DNA of 64,000 nucleotides from Palsa-465 sp963800475 (GTDB taxonomy: Bacteria > Actinomycetota > Thermoleophilia > Solirubrobacterales > Solirubrobacteraceae), in NCBI GenBank assembly GCA_963800475.1, contig CAWDAZ010000005.1, positions 89,998 to 153,997 of the forward strand, given 5' to 3'. The notes under the pieces were generated by a model. That model was not told where the DNA came from and made no database searches. It worked only from the letters and a program-made list of their open reading frames with translations. Below, one piece after another: positions 51,245 through 60,403 of the stretch. How positions within the stretch are numbered: the first letter of the stretch is position 1; every line of letters begins with the position of its first letter. A program made the position numbers and the translations under genes.

Positions 51245-52407
51245 TGCCCGAGCGCCTCGAGTCGCGCGACCGCGTCGTCGATCTCCTCGGCCGTGACGAT
51301 CAGCGGCGGCTCGAGACGAACCGTCGCCGGCCCGGTCGCGTTTACGACCAGCCGCTGTTCGAGCAGCGCCCGCCGCGCGAGCTCCGGAGCGTCCATCCCG
51401 TCGACGAGATCGATCGCGAGCATCAATCCGCGGCCGCGAACGGCCGCCACGAACGATATTTGCTCGAGCCCCGCCGCGAGCCGCGCGCCGGCGGCGCGGA
51501 CGTGCTCGAGCAGCTCGGGATTCGAGCAGATCGCCAGCGCCTCGAGCGCCGCGCGCGCGGCGACCGGTCCGCCCGCGAACGTGGAGCCGTGGTCGCCCGG
51601 CTGCAGGACGTCCGCCAGCCGCTCGCCGGTGACGAGCGCGCCGATCGGCACTCCCCCGCCGAGCCCCTTGGCGGACACGATCGCATCGGGCACCACCTCG
51701 GTCTGCTGATAGGCCCACAGTGTCCCGGTGCGCCCCATCCCCGACTGGATCTCGTCGAGCACGAGCGCGGAGCCGGTGCGGTTGCAAGCGTCGCGCGCGG
51801 CCTCGAGCAGCTCGTCCGCGACGACGTGGATCCCGGTCTCGCCCTGGATCGGCTCGATCAGTACCGCCGCGGTGCGTTCGCCGATCGCCGCGGCCACCGC
51901 TGCCGGGTCCTTCGGGACCACGACGAACCCTGGGACCAGCGGCGCGAACGGAGCCTGCTTCGACTCCTGGGGCGTGGCCGACAGCGCCCCGTACGTGCGG
52001 CCGTGGAACGCGCCCTCGAGCACCACGATCTCGCCTCCGGGCCGCGCGCGGCGCGCGAGCTTGAGCGCCGCCTCGATCGCCTCGGCGCCCGAGTTGGTGA
52101 GGAACACCTTGCCGCCCAGCGAGCTTTGCGCGAGCGCCGCCGAGAGCCGCAGCGCCGGCTCGGTGTAGTAGAGGTTGGTGGCGTGCGTGAGGCGACCTGC
52201 TTGGTCGCGGATTGCCTCGACGACGCGCGGGTGGCAGTGGCCGACGTTCAGCACCGAGATGCCGGCCAGGAAGTCGAGGTACTCGTTGCCGTGCTCGTCC
52301 CACAGCCGCGCGCCGGACCCGCGCACGAACTGCACCGGGTTGCGGACGTACGCCCCGATCGCGTAGTCGCGTTCGAGGTGCTGCAGCTCGGCGAGCGTCG
52401 CGGTCAC
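51241..52407 (-). CDS. argD: Acetylornithine aminotransferase
   Basis: A PLP enzyme of 388 residues converting N-acetylglutamate semialdehyde to N-acetylornithine. EYLDFLAGISVLNVGHCHP, FLTNSGAEAIEAALKLAR, FHGRTYGAL, VLIEPIQGETGI, LVLDEIQSGMGRTG and the PLP Lys in SAKGLGGGVP are all present. GTG start overlapping argB by GTGA; the end overlaps the CHAD gene in the same manner. Confidence 0.96.
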   Translation of the reverse strand: MTATLAELQHLERDYAIGAYVRNPVQFVRGSGARLWDEHGNEYLDFLAGISVLNVGHCHPRVVEAIRDQAGRLTHATNLYYTEPALRLSAALAQSSLGGKVFLTNSGAEAIEAALKLARRARPGGEIVVLEGAFHGRTYGALSATPQESKQAPFAPLVPGFVVVPKDPAAVAAAIGERTAAVLIEPIQGETGIHVVADELLEAARDACNRTGSALVLDEIQSGMGRTGTLWAYQQTEVVPDAIVSAKGLGGGVPIGALVTGERLADVLQPGDHGSTFAGGPVAARAALEALAICSNPELLEHVRAAGARLAAGLEQISFVAAVRGRGLMLAIDLVDGMDAPELARRALLEQRLVVNATGPATVRLEPPLIVTAEEIDDAVARLEALGQ

Positions 52408-53285
52408 TCCGGGTCCGACCTCGCGGGGCCGATCCGGGTGCCCTGGCCCGCGTCCGTGAACAGCTCGAGCAGCAGCGAGTGCGGCGCGCGGCCGTCGACG
52501 ATGTGCGCGAACGAGACGCCGCCATGGATCGCGTCGACGCACGCCTGGAGCTTCGGCCGCATCCCCCCGGTGACGGGGGCACCGCCTGCGAAGCCGGTGG
52601 TCAGCGCGGCCTCGACCTCGTCGGCGCTGGCCTCGGAGGTGAGCGTGCTCGGGTCGGCGGGATCCCGAAGCCAGCCGGCCACGTCGGTCAGGAACACCAG
52701 CTTGTACGCGCAGAGCGCCCGCGCGATCGCTCCCGCCGCCTCGTCGGCGTTGATGTTGTACGAGTTGCCGTCGCGGTCGGCGCCGACGCTCGCGACGACC
52801 GGGATGTAATCCTCGGCGATGTGGTTGAGCACGTCGACGTCGACCCGGTCGATCTTCCCCACGTAGCCGATGTCCTGTCCGCTCGGCGATGGCTGGCGGC
52901 TGGCGCGGAACAGCAGGCCGTCGTCGCCCGACAGGCCAACCGCGGGCTGGCCGTGGCGGTTGATCAGCAGCACGATGTCCTTGTTGACCTTCCCGACGAG
53001 CACCATCTTCGCGACCTCGACGGTCTGCTCATCTGACACGCGCAGACCGTCGACGAACTCGACCGGCAGGTCGAGCCGCTCCATGTAGCGGGTGATCTCC
53101 GGCCCGCCTCCGTGGACGACGACCGGGTTCATCCCGACGTATTTGAGCAGCACCACGTCGCGGGCGAAGTCCTCCTTGAGCGTCGCGTCGCTCATCGCGG
53201 CACCGCCGTACTTGATCACCACCGTCTTGCCATGAAATTCCCTGATGTACGGCAGCGCCTCGAGGAGGGTGGCGACGTCTCTCAT
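52404..53285 (-). CDS. argB: Acetylglutamate kinase
   Basis: A 293-residue amino-acid kinase. Phosphate loop KYGGAAM near 25, VVHGGGPEI near 58, NINADEAAGAIA and the C-terminal FAGGAPVTGGMRPKLQACVDAI are diagnostic. The N-terminal arm of arginine-sensitive hexameric enzymes (TLLEALPYIREFHGKTVVIK) is present, so feedback inhibition by arginine is likely. The ATG overlaps the argJ stop by one base (TGATG); a GTG one codon earlier is an alternative. Confidence 0.96.
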   Translation of the reverse strand: MRDVATLLEALPYIREFHGKTVVIKYGGAAMSDATLKEDFARDVVLLKYVGMNPVVVHGGGPEITRYMERLDLPVEFVDGLRVSDEQTVEVAKMVLVGKVNKDIVLLINRHGQPAVGLSGDDGLLFRASRQPSPSGQDIGYVGKIDRVDVDVLNHIAEDYIPVVASVGADRDGNSYNINADEAAGAIARALCAYKLVFLTDVAGWLRDPADPSTLTSEASADEVEAALTTGFAGGAPVTGGMRPKLQACVDAIHGGVSFAHIVDGRAPHSLLLELFTDAGQGTRIGPARSDPE

Positions 53286-54511
53286 CACGACGTGTACTCC
53301 GAGTTGAAGCGGACGTATTCCGATGACAGATCGGAGAAGAACACCTCGGTCTCGCCGCCCCCGCCGGGAAGCGTCAGCACATACTCGACCTCGGCCCCCT
53401 CGACGAGCGGCTCGAGCTCCCGGAGGTCGTCGATCACCGCCTCGCCCGCAGACACGACCATCCGACCCTCGATCTCGAGGTCCGCGGCGAAGCCGTTTCC
53501 GGGCGGATACGCCATGCCGGCCGCCTGCAGGATCCGCCCGAAATTCGGGTCGCCTCCGTGCAACGCCGTCTTGACGAGATTGGAGTTTGCGATCGCCCGC
53601 GCGACCGGCTCGACGACGCCATCGGCGCCGCGCACGACGATCCGGCCGACCCGCCGCGTGCCTTCGCCGTCGGCGACGATCGCCAGCGCCAGCGCGCGCA
53701 GCAGCGAGTCAAGCGCCTGGCCGAGCGCCAGCTCGTCGTCGCTTTCCGGCTCGACGCGGACGCCCGCCGCGCCGTTGGCCAGCGTGAACACCGTGTCGCT
53801 GGTCGACAGCTGGCCGTCGACGCTGATCCGGTCGAACGATCGCTTGACGGTCACCCCGGTCAGCAGGTCGAGCGTCCCCGCCGACAGCTCCGCGTCGGTC
53901 TGCACGAAGCAGAACATCGTCGCGTAGCGCGGCGAGATCATCCCGGCGCCCTTCGCTTGGGCGGCCAGCCGGACGGTCCCGCTCGGCAGCTCGACCTGAA
54001 GACACGCGCGCTTCGGTCCTTGGTCGCTCGTCAGGATCGCGCGCGAGAACGCGTCGGTGTCGCGGCCGAGCTGCGCGACCGCGGCGCGGACCCCGGCCAG
54101 CAGCGGCTCGCGTGGCAGCTCTGAGCCGATCACCCCAGTCGACGCGACCCCCACCTGGCCGGCCTCGATCCCGAGCAGCTCCGCAGCCAGCTGCTGCGTG
54201 GCGACGGCGGTCTCGAGCCCGCGCTGCCCGTCGCCGGTGTTGGAGCCGCCGGAGTTCGCGACCACCGCTCGGAGGCCGGCGAGATCCGCCTCGCGCGAGG
54301 CGATCACCGGCGCCCCGACACGGGCGTTGGTCGTAAACCGTGCCGCCGACACGGTGCCGGCGGGCTCGGAGAACAGCACCCCGACGTCGAGCCCGTCGGG
54401 CTTCAGGCCGGCGGCGACGCCGGCCGCCGTGAATCCGGCGGGCAGCAACGCCGGATCGAGCTCGCTTGCGTGCGCAGGCTGCTCGACCCAGCGGGAGCCG
54501 AACACGCTCAC
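53285..54511 (-). CDS. argJ: Glutamate N-acetyltransferase / amino-acid acetyltransferase ArgJ
   Basis: A 408-residue bifunctional or monofunctional enzyme that recycles the acetyl group from acetylornithine to glutamate. NSGGSNTGDGQRG, VGVASTGVIG, DQGPKRACLQV and the self-cleavage site KGAGMISPRYATMF (new N-terminal Thr) are seen, as are the C-terminal GGDPNFGRILQAAGMA and SSEYVRFNSEYTS. It overlaps argC by ATGA. Its presence means the cyclic arginine pathway. Confidence 0.96.
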   Translation of the reverse strand: MSVFGSRWVEQPAHASELDPALLPAGFTAAGVAAGLKPDGLDVGVLFSEPAGTVSAARFTTNARVGAPVIASREADLAGLRAVVANSGGSNTGDGQRGLETAVATQQLAAELLGIEAGQVGVASTGVIGSELPREPLLAGVRAAVAQLGRDTDAFSRAILTSDQGPKRACLQVELPSGTVRLAAQAKGAGMISPRYATMFCFVQTDAELSAGTLDLLTGVTVKRSFDRISVDGQLSTSDTVFTLANGAAGVRVEPESDDELALGQALDSLLRALALAIVADGEGTRRVGRIVVRGADGVVEPVARAIANSNLVKTALHGGDPNFGRILQAAGMAYPPGNGFAADLEIEGRMVVSAGEAVIDDLRELEPLVEGAEVEYVLTLPGGGGETEVFFSDLSSEYVRFNSEYTS

Positions 54512-55515
54512 GTGATCCCCTCCCCCTCATCCAGCCCGAACATCAGGTTCAGGTTCTGGACCGCCTGGGAGGCGGCGCCCTTCCACAGGTTGTCGATCGC
54601 CGCGAACACGATCGCGCGGCCCGTGCGCGCGTCGTGGTGCACGGAGATCCGGCAGATGTTCGTCTCCCGCACATCGCGCACCCCGGGCGGCGTCTCGCTC
54701 AGCTCAACGAACGGCTCGTCGGCGTACGTGTCGGCATACAGCGCCTCGAGGTCCACCGCGTCGAGCCGGCCGTTCCCCGTCACGTAGCAAGACACGAGCT
54801 CGCCCTGATCGAGCGGCAGCAGATGCGGGGTGAAGGTGATCCGCAGGTCGGGGTGGGCGGGATCGAGCTCCCGGAGCTCCTGCTCGATCTCGGGGGTGTG
54901 GCGGTGGCGGGGAACCCCGTACGGTGAGACGTTCTCGTCGACGCTCACGAAGTGGGTGGCCTCGGTGGCCGCCCGCCCGGCCCCGGACACACCCGACTTG
55001 GCATCGACGATCACGTCCTCGATCAGCCCTTCGCGCGCCAACGGGCCGAGCGCCAGCAGCGTGGCGGTCGGGTAACAGCCCGGGTTGGCAACCAGGTCGG
55101 CGCCCCGCAGCCGGTCCCGGTAGAGCTCCGGAAGCCCGTACACGGCCTCGCTCAGCAGCTCGACGGCGGGATGCTCCCGGTACCAGAGCTCGTAGGTGGC
55201 CGGATCGCGCAGCCGAAAGTCGGCAGACAGATCCACCACGCGTGCGCCTCGCCCGCGGAGCTCGGAGACGAGCTCGGCGGCGGCGCCGTGAGGGTACGCG
55301 ACGACCGCAGCGTCGACGTCTGCGTGCCGGTCGAGGTCGAGCTCCTCGAGCACCATCGGGACGCGGTGGTGCGGATACAGATCGTCGAGCCGGCGGCCGA
55401 CATCGCTGCGGGCGGTCACCGCAATGAGCTCGAAAGAAGGGTGCCTGAACAGCAGTCGCGCGGTCAGCGCGCCGGTGAACCCTGCCGCCCCGAACACGGC
55501 CGCGCTATGAGGCAC
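54508..55515 (-). CDS. argC: N-acetyl-gamma-glutamyl-phosphate reductase
   Basis: A 335-residue NADPH-dependent reductase. The nucleotide loop is VFGAAGFTGALTARLL, the active-site Cys lies in VANPGCYPTATLLAL, and SGVSGAGRAA is typical. I chose the GTG at 55515, preceded by GGGAGG, 11 bases inside pheT. The enzyme leads the argCJBD group, which therefore appears to be transcribed from pheS or further upstream. Confidence 0.95.
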   Translation of the reverse strand: MPHSAAVFGAAGFTGALTARLLFRHPSFELIAVTARSDVGRRLDDLYPHHRVPMVLEELDLDRHADVDAAVVAYPHGAAAELVSELRGRGARVVDLSADFRLRDPATYELWYREHPAVELLSEAVYGLPELYRDRLRGADLVANPGCYPTATLLALGPLAREGLIEDVIVDAKSGVSGAGRAATEATHFVSVDENVSPYGVPRHRHTPEIEQELRELDPAHPDLRITFTPHLLPLDQGELVSCYVTGNGRLDAVDLEALYADTYADEPFVELSETPPGVRDVRETNICRISVHHDARTGRAIVFAAIDNLWKGAASQAVQNLNLMFGLDEGEGIT

Positions 55516-57913
55516 GGACCCTCCCTCCCAGCTCGCCGGCGAGCGCGGCGATGATCGTCTCGCGCCGCTTGGCCACCTCCGCATCGGTCAGGGTGCGATC
55601 GGCCGCGCAGTACGAGAGCCGCAGCGCGAGTGAAACGTTCCCCGCACCGAGCCGCTCCGGGTCCCGATAGACGTCGAATACCTCCGCGCGCTCGAGCAGC
55701 GGCGCACCGGCGCGGCGGACGACGTCGATCACCTGTGCGGCGGTGACGTGCTCGGCGACGACCACGGCGAGGTCCTCGCGGACGGCCGGGAAGCTCGTCA
55801 CGTCCCGGTACTGAATCGGCGCCGGCTCCGGGACCGCGTCGAGGTTCACCTCGAACGCGGCGACCGTTCCGGGGAGCTCCCACTCCGCGCTCACCAGCGG
55901 GTGGAGTTCGGCGACCCAGCCGATCGGGTCGCCGGCGATCCACACCGACGCGGCGCGCCCGGGGTGGACGAACGGAGCGCCAGCCGGCCGGAGCTCGAAA
56001 GGCGCGCCGAGCGCATCGAGCATGCCCTCCAACACGCCCTTGATCGCGAAGAAGTCCGCCGTGTGCGGGTCGGGATCCCGCCACGTCGGCGGCCGGACCG
56101 GGCCGATCAGCAGCGCTGCGATGTCGTAGGGCTCCTGCGGCAGCTCGCCCGGCCCCTGAGAGAGGTAGACGGCGCCGGCCTCGAACAGCCTGAGCGTCGT
56201 GGCTCCGCGCGCGTGGTTGTGCTGGGCGATCTCGAGCAGCGAGGTGATCAGCGTCGTGCGCAGCCGTGACTGCTCGAGCGACATCGGGTTCTCGAGCACG
56301 ACCGCGTCGGAATGGTTGTCCGGAGCCCGGAGTCGCGCGTCCGTGTCGGGCCCGGTGAAGCTCCACCCGACAACCTCGTAGAGGCCCTGCGCGGCCAGCA
56401 GGTCCGCGGCGCGCCGCCGCAGCTGCTGGCGGGGCGTCAGCCGCCCGCGGGCGCCGTGCCGGCTCGGCAGCGTCGAGGGGAGCTTCTCGAGTCCGTCGAG
56501 CCGCGCTACCTCCTCGATCACGTCGGCCTCGCGGGTCACGTCGCCGCGGCGGAAGTACGGCGGCTGCACGTCGAGCCCGTCGGGGGCCTCGCGGGTCGTG
56601 AACTCAAGCGAGCGCAGGAGCTCGTCGCACCGCTCGCGCGGGATCGGCGCCCCGAGCAGCCCCGCGACGCGCGCGTCGCGCAGCCGGATCGTCTCCGCGG
56701 GCGGGCCGTCCCCGCCGACGTCGATCGTCCCGCCGACCGGCTTGGCGCCGCACAGCTCGATCATCAGCTGCGTCGCGACCGCCTGCGCGTCGATCGCCTG
56801 CTCGGGCTGGAGCTGCTTCTCGAACCGCAGCGACGCCTCGCTCTGGAGCCCGAGGGTCCACGCGGTGTGATGAATCGTGGGGCCGTCCCAGGTCGCGGCC
56901 TCCATCAGCACGCGGCTGGTGTCGTCGGCGACCTCGGAGCGCGCGCCGCCCATCACCCCGGCGATCGAGGTCGGGCCGTCGGCATCGGCGATCAGCAGCA
57001 TCCGCTCGTCGAGCGTGCGGGTCTGGCCGTCGAGCGTCTGCACCTGTTCGCCGGGCTGGGCGCGCCTGACCGTCAGCGAGCGGCCGGCGATCCGGTCGAG
57101 GTCGAAGGCGTGCAGCGGCTGGCCGGTCAGCAGCATCACGTAGTTCGTGATGTCGACGACGTTCGAGATCGGGCGCTGCCCGGCGGCCGCGAGCCGTGCC
57201 TTCAGCCACGGCGGGCTGGGGCCGATCCGGACGTCCTCGAATGCACGGGCGGTGAACCGCGGGCACAGGTCAGCGGCTTCGACGGTGATCGTCACCCCTT
57301 CGATCGGCCCGCGTTGCCCGGGGTCCTCCGACCAGGGTGGCTGCGCGAGCGTGGCGCCGGTGGTCGCGTGCACCTCGCGCGCGATCCCGTACACCGCCAG
57401 GCAATCCGGCCGATTCGAGGTGATCTCGAACTCGAGCACCTCGGTGGCGAGCGGCAGCACCTCGGTCAGCGGCGTCCCCGGGTGCAGGTGGTCGTCATCG
57501 AGCACGAGGATCCCGTCGTGGTCGGTCCCGATCGCGAGCTCGTCCTCGGCGAGGATCATCCCGGCCGACTCGACGCCCCGCAGCTTGGCCCGTCCGAGCT
57601 TGGTCCCGTCGGGCATCACGGCGCCGGGCTTGGCGACCGCGACCGTCTGGCCGGCGGCGACGTTAGGAGCGCCGCAGACGATCTGGGCGGGCGCCTGCTC
57701 GCCGATGTCGACCACGCACACGCTGAGCCGGTCGGCGTCGGGGTGCCTGCCGGCCTCGAGCACCCGGCCGACGACGAACTTCTCTAGCTCGCCGACGCCG
57801 TGGCGCGCGATCGCCTCAACCTTCGTCCCGGTCATCGTCAGCCGCTGCGCGAGCTCGGGCGTGTCGAGCTGCGGATCGCAGTACTGCTGCAGCCACTCGA
57901 GCGGGACCTTCAT
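55505..57913 (-). CDS. pheT: Phenylalanyl-tRNA synthetase beta subunit
   Basis: An 802-residue subunit of normal length. An N-terminal tRNA-binding OB domain (FVVGRVLEAGRHPDADRLSVCVVD) is followed by the B3/B4 editing domain, B5 (LRDARVAGLLGAPIPRERC), the catalytic-like core and a C-terminal anticodon-binding domain (YRDVTSFPAVREDLAVVV). It lies 13 bases after pheS. Confidence 0.97.
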   Translation of the reverse strand: MKVPLEWLQQYCDPQLDTPELAQRLTMTGTKVEAIARHGVGELEKFVVGRVLEAGRHPDADRLSVCVVDIGEQAPAQIVCGAPNVAAGQTVAVAKPGAVMPDGTKLGRAKLRGVESAGMILAEDELAIGTDHDGILVLDDDHLHPGTPLTEVLPLATEVLEFEITSNRPDCLAVYGIAREVHATTGATLAQPPWSEDPGQRGPIEGVTITVEAADLCPRFTARAFEDVRIGPSPPWLKARLAAAGQRPISNVVDITNYVMLLTGQPLHAFDLDRIAGRSLTVRRAQPGEQVQTLDGQTRTLDERMLLIADADGPTSIAGVMGGARSEVADDTSRVLMEAATWDGPTIHHTAWTLGLQSEASLRFEKQLQPEQAIDAQAVATQLMIELCGAKPVGGTIDVGGDGPPAETIRLRDARVAGLLGAPIPRERCDELLRSLEFTTREAPDGLDVQPPYFRRGDVTREADVIEEVARLDGLEKLPSTLPSRHGARGRLTPRQQLRRRAADLLAAQGLYEVVGWSFTGPDTDARLRAPDNHSDAVVLENPMSLEQSRLRTTLITSLLEIAQHNHARGATTLRLFEAGAVYLSQGPGELPQEPYDIAALLIGPVRPPTWRDPDPHTADFFAIKGVLEGMLDALGAPFELRPAGAPFVHPGRAASVWIAGDPIGWVAELHPLVSAEWELPGTVAAFEVNLDAVPEPAPIQYRDVTSFPAVREDLAVVVAEHVTAAQVIDVVRRAGAPLLERAEVFDVYRDPERLGAGNVSLALRLSYCAADRTLTDAEVAKRRETIIAALAGELGGRVRAS

Positions 57914-57926
57914 GCGGCTCGCTCCC

Positions 57927-58994
57927 TCATGCGAACTGCTCCAGGAACCGGACGTCGTTGTCGAAGAACAGCCTCAGGTCGGGGACGCCGTGCTTGAGCA
58001 TCGCGATCCGCTCGATCCCCATCCCGAACGCGAATCCCTGGATCTGCTCGGGGTCGTAGCCGCTCGAGCGGACGTTCTCGAACACGTTCGGGTCGACCAT
58101 CCCCGCCCCGAGGACCTCGAGCCACGCGGTCCCCTTGCAGATCGGGCAGCGCCCGCCGTCGGCGAGGACCCCGCCGGTGCAGTTGAAGCACGACACGTCG
58201 ACCTCGACGCTCGGCTCGGTGAAGGGGAAGAAGTCCGGCCGCAGCCGGATCTCGCGCTGCTCGCCGAACATCGCCCGCGCGAACGCCTCGAGGGTGCCCT
58301 TCAGGTCGGAGAGCGTCACGTCGGTGTCGACCGCCAGCCCCTCCATCTGGTGGAACTGTGGCGTGTGCGTGGCGTCGGAGTCGGGGCGGTACACCCGGCC
58401 GGGGATCACGATGTAGAGCGGCGGCGCGTGGAGCTCCATCGAGCGGATCTGCACCGGGCTCGTGTGCGTGCGCAGCAGCACGTCGTCGGTCACGTAGAAG
58501 GTGTCCGTCTTGGCGCGCGCGGGGTGCGTGACCGTGTGGTTGAGGGCGTCGAAGTTATAGAAGACGGTCTCGACCTCCGGCCCCTCGGCGACCTCGAAGC
58601 CGAGGCCGATGAAGATCTCCTCGATCTCCCGGCGCGTCTGGGTGAGCAGGTGCAGCCCGCCAAGGTCCGGGAGCGGGTCGGCCGGGAGCGTCACGTCGAC
58701 GCGGTCCTGCTCGAGCCGCTCGTTGAGCTCGCTGGCGCCGAGCTCGCCGTGACGGCGCTCGAGCGCGCGCTCGAGCGCCTGCCGGGCCTGGTTCGCGGCC
58801 TTCCCGGTCGCGGCGCGCTCCTCGGCGGGCAGCTCGGCGACCCCCCTGAGCAGGTTCGGGAGCTCGGCCTTGCGACCGAGGTACCGGATCCGGGCCTCCT
58901 CGAGCGCGTCGCTGGTGGAGGAGGCCGCGATCGCGGCCTCGGCCTCGGACTTGAGCTGCTCGATCCGCTCGAGCGTGGGGCTTAAATCACTCAT
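57927..58994 (-). CDS. pheS: Phenylalanyl-tRNA synthetase alpha subunit
   Basis: A 355-residue class II catalytic subunit with an N-terminal coiled coil (about 5-90), motif 1 region HLLTQTRREIEEIFIGLGFEVAEGPEVE, motif 2 (VYRPDSDATHTPQFHQMEGLAVD) and motif 3 (GFAFGMGIERIAMLKHG). The start overlaps the methyltransferase stop by eight bases. No T-box or Phe leader peptide is seen. Confidence 0.97.
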   Translation of the reverse strand: MSDLSPTLERIEQLKSEAEAAIAASSTSDALEEARIRYLGRKAELPNLLRGVAELPAEERAATGKAANQARQALERALERRHGELGASELNERLEQDRVDVTLPADPLPDLGGLHLLTQTRREIEEIFIGLGFEVAEGPEVETVFYNFDALNHTVTHPARAKTDTFYVTDDVLLRTHTSPVQIRSMELHAPPLYIVIPGRVYRPDSDATHTPQFHQMEGLAVDTDVTLSDLKGTLEAFARAMFGEQREIRLRPDFFPFTEPSVEVDVSCFNCTGGVLADGGRCPICKGTAWLEVLGAGMVDPNVFENVRSSGYDPEQIQGFAFGMGIERIAMLKHGVPDLRLFFDNDVRFLEQFA

Positions 58995-59736
58995 CGCTGG
59001 CCATCCTAGATGTGAACTCGTACAGCGCGATCGTCGCCGCCATCGCCGCGTTGAGGGAGTCGGTCTGGATCGGGATGTGCGCGACGTGATCGGCCTGGCC
59101 GATCACATCGGTCGGCAGACCCTCCCGCTCGTGCCCGATCAGGAGGCTGACCTCGCGAACTTTGGCGTTTTGGTTGAGCCATACCGAACCCGATCGCCAA
59201 AGTTCGGGGAGCGGCACGCCCCGCCCTGCGACGAGCGCGATCTTGACGCCCGGCAGGGCGTCAAGATCATCGGCCTTCGCCAGCGGCACCGTGAACACCG
59301 CCCCCATGCTCGCCCGTACCGCCTTGGGGCTGAACGGGTCGGCCGTACCCGGACCGAGGGCCACGCACGAAGCCCCGAACGCCTCGGCGCTGCGGAGGAT
59401 CGTCCCGACGTTGCCCGGATCGGCGAGGCCGTCGAGGTACACGCACAGCGGGCCGGCCGGAGCCGGCGCCCAGCGCTCGTCGTACACGGCGAGCGTGCGG
59501 GTGCCCGACGCGAGGCCCGACGCCGCCGCCAGCGCGTCCACCTCGACCTCGACACCCGGGAGCCCGCTGCCGGCCGCGGCGTAGCGCTCGACGGGCTGCC
59601 AGCCGGCGGCGTCGGCGGCCGCCAGCAGGTCCTCGCCCTCGGCGACGAACCGTCCGGCGCGCTCGCGCCAGCGGCGCCGCTGCCTGAGCTTGCGGATCTC
59701 CTTGAGCTTCTGATTGTGGTGGCTTGTGATGGTCAT
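58987..59736 (-). CDS. SpoU/TrmH-family RNA 2'-O-methyltransferase
   Basis: A 249-residue SPOUT methyltransferase. An N-terminal substrate domain starts ITSHHNQKLKEIRKLRQRRRWRERAGRF, and the knotted SAM site has motif 1 YLDGLADPGNVGTILRSAEAFGA, motif 2 LLIGHEREGLP and motif 3 VAHIPIQTDSLNAAMAATIALYEF. It follows rplT, as often seen for 23S rRNA 2'-O-methyltransferases. The ATG follows directly on the T-run of the rplT terminator, leaving no room for a Shine-Dalgarno. Two perfect inverted repeats lie in the coding region. Confidence 0.92.
   Translation of the reverse strand: MTITSHHNQKLKEIRKLRQRRRWRERAGRFVAEGEDLLAAADAAGWQPVERYAAAGSGLPGVEVEVDALAAASGLASGTRTLAVYDERWAPAPAGPLCVYLDGLADPGNVGTILRSAEAFGASCVALGPGTADPFSPKAVRASMGAVFTVPLAKADDLDALPGVKIALVAGRGVPLPELWRSGSVWLNQNAKVREVSLLIGHEREGLPTDVIGQADHVAHIPIQTDSLNAAMAATIALYEFTSRMASDE
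59156..59206. repeat. Perfect 12-bp inverted repeat inside the methyltransferase gene
   Basis: CGAACTTTGGCG (59156-59167) and CGCCAAAGTTCG (59195-59206) with a 27-base loop. It lies before motif 2 of the enzyme. Confidence 0.7.
59239..59268. repeat. Perfect 13-bp hairpin inside the methyltransferase gene
   Basis: GATCTTGACGCCC (59239-59251) and GGGCGTCAAGATC (59256-59268) with a 4-base loop. It codes for part of DDLDALPGVKIALV, so protein coding and an exceptionally stable stem share the same bases. Confidence 0.75.
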
Positions 59737-59770
59737 AAAAAAGGGCGCCCTCCTGTCAGGAGCGGCGCCC
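59737..59770 (-). terminator. Intrinsic terminator after rplT, abutting the methyltransferase start
   Basis: On the minus strand GGGCGCC pairs with GGCGCCC (outer arms 59764-59770 and 59743-59749), and TCCT pairs with AGGA inside. A run of six T (59742-59737) follows and is itself followed by the ATG at 59736. It should end most infC-rpmI-rplT transcripts, with partial read-through to the downstream genes. Confidence 0.8.
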
Positions 59771-59800
59771 GGGTGGCGGTGCTGGTGGTCTCGGCGTTGC

Positions 59801-60163
59801 TCAGCCGGCCGCCAGCGCCTCGCGGGCGCGCTCGGCAAACCGTCGGAAGGTGTCGGCGTCGCGGACCGCGATGTCCGCGAGGATCTTGCGGTCGAGCTCG
59901 ACGCCGGCGAGCTGCAGACCGTGCATAAACTGCGAGTAGGAGAGATCGTTCTGGCGCGCAGCGGCGTTGATGCGCGTGATCCACAGCCGCCGGAAGTCGC
60001 GCTTGCGGTTGCGCCGGTCGCGGTAGCGGTACTGGTCGGCCTTCAGCACCGCCTCCTTGGCGACCTTGTAGTGGCGGCTGGCGTCGCCCCGGTATCCCTT
60101 CGCCATCTCGAGCGTCGCGCGCCGCTTCTTGCGCGCGTGGGTGGAGCGCTTGACCCGGGTCAC
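59801..60163 (-). CDS. rplT: 50S ribosomal protein L20
   Basis: A 120-residue basic protein binding 23S rRNA early in 50S assembly. TRVKRSTHARKKRRATLEMAKGY, YRYRDRRNRKRDFRRLWITRINAAAR and SYSQFMHGL are the family blocks. Overlaps rpmI by ATGA or GTGA type contact. Confidence 0.98.
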   Translation of the reverse strand: MTRVKRSTHARKKRRATLEMAKGYRGDASRHYKVAKEAVLKADQYRYRDRRNRKRDFRRLWITRINAAARQNDLSYSQFMHGLQLAGVELDRKILADIAVRDADTFRRFAERAREALAAG

Positions 60164-60372
60164 TTGCCGCTCCGGTGCTTGGTGCCGAGCAGGATCTTGA
60201 CCCGCGTCTCGTCGCTCTTATGAATCACGGCCGGCTGCGCGTGCCGCCGCTTGCGCTTCGGCGACTTCTTCTCGAGGATGTGGCTCGTGAACGCGCTGCG
60301 GCCGCGCACCTTCCCGGTGGCCGTCACCTTGAAGCGCTTCTTGGCGCCCGAATGGGTCTTCGTCTTCGGCAT
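60160..60372 (-). CDS. rpmI: 50S ribosomal protein L35
   Basis: A 70-residue protein with PKTKTHSGAKKRFKVTATGKVRGR and HILEKKSPKRKRR. Length and order (infC-rpmI-rplT) are canonical. It overlaps rplT by four bases and lies 31 bases after infC. Confidence 0.98.
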   Translation of the reverse strand: MPKTKTHSGAKKRFKVTATGKVRGRSAFTSHILEKKSPKRKRRHAQPAVIHKSDETRVKILLGTKHRSGK

Positions 60373-60403
60373 CGCGAGCGCCTAGTAAAGCAGAGTGCTG
60401 CGG

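Noticed and set aside
51245..52582. Extension of the CHAD protein to 957 residues
   Set aside because: It runs antiparallel in frame to argD codons; the GTG at 51244 gives a normal start with GTGA coupling.
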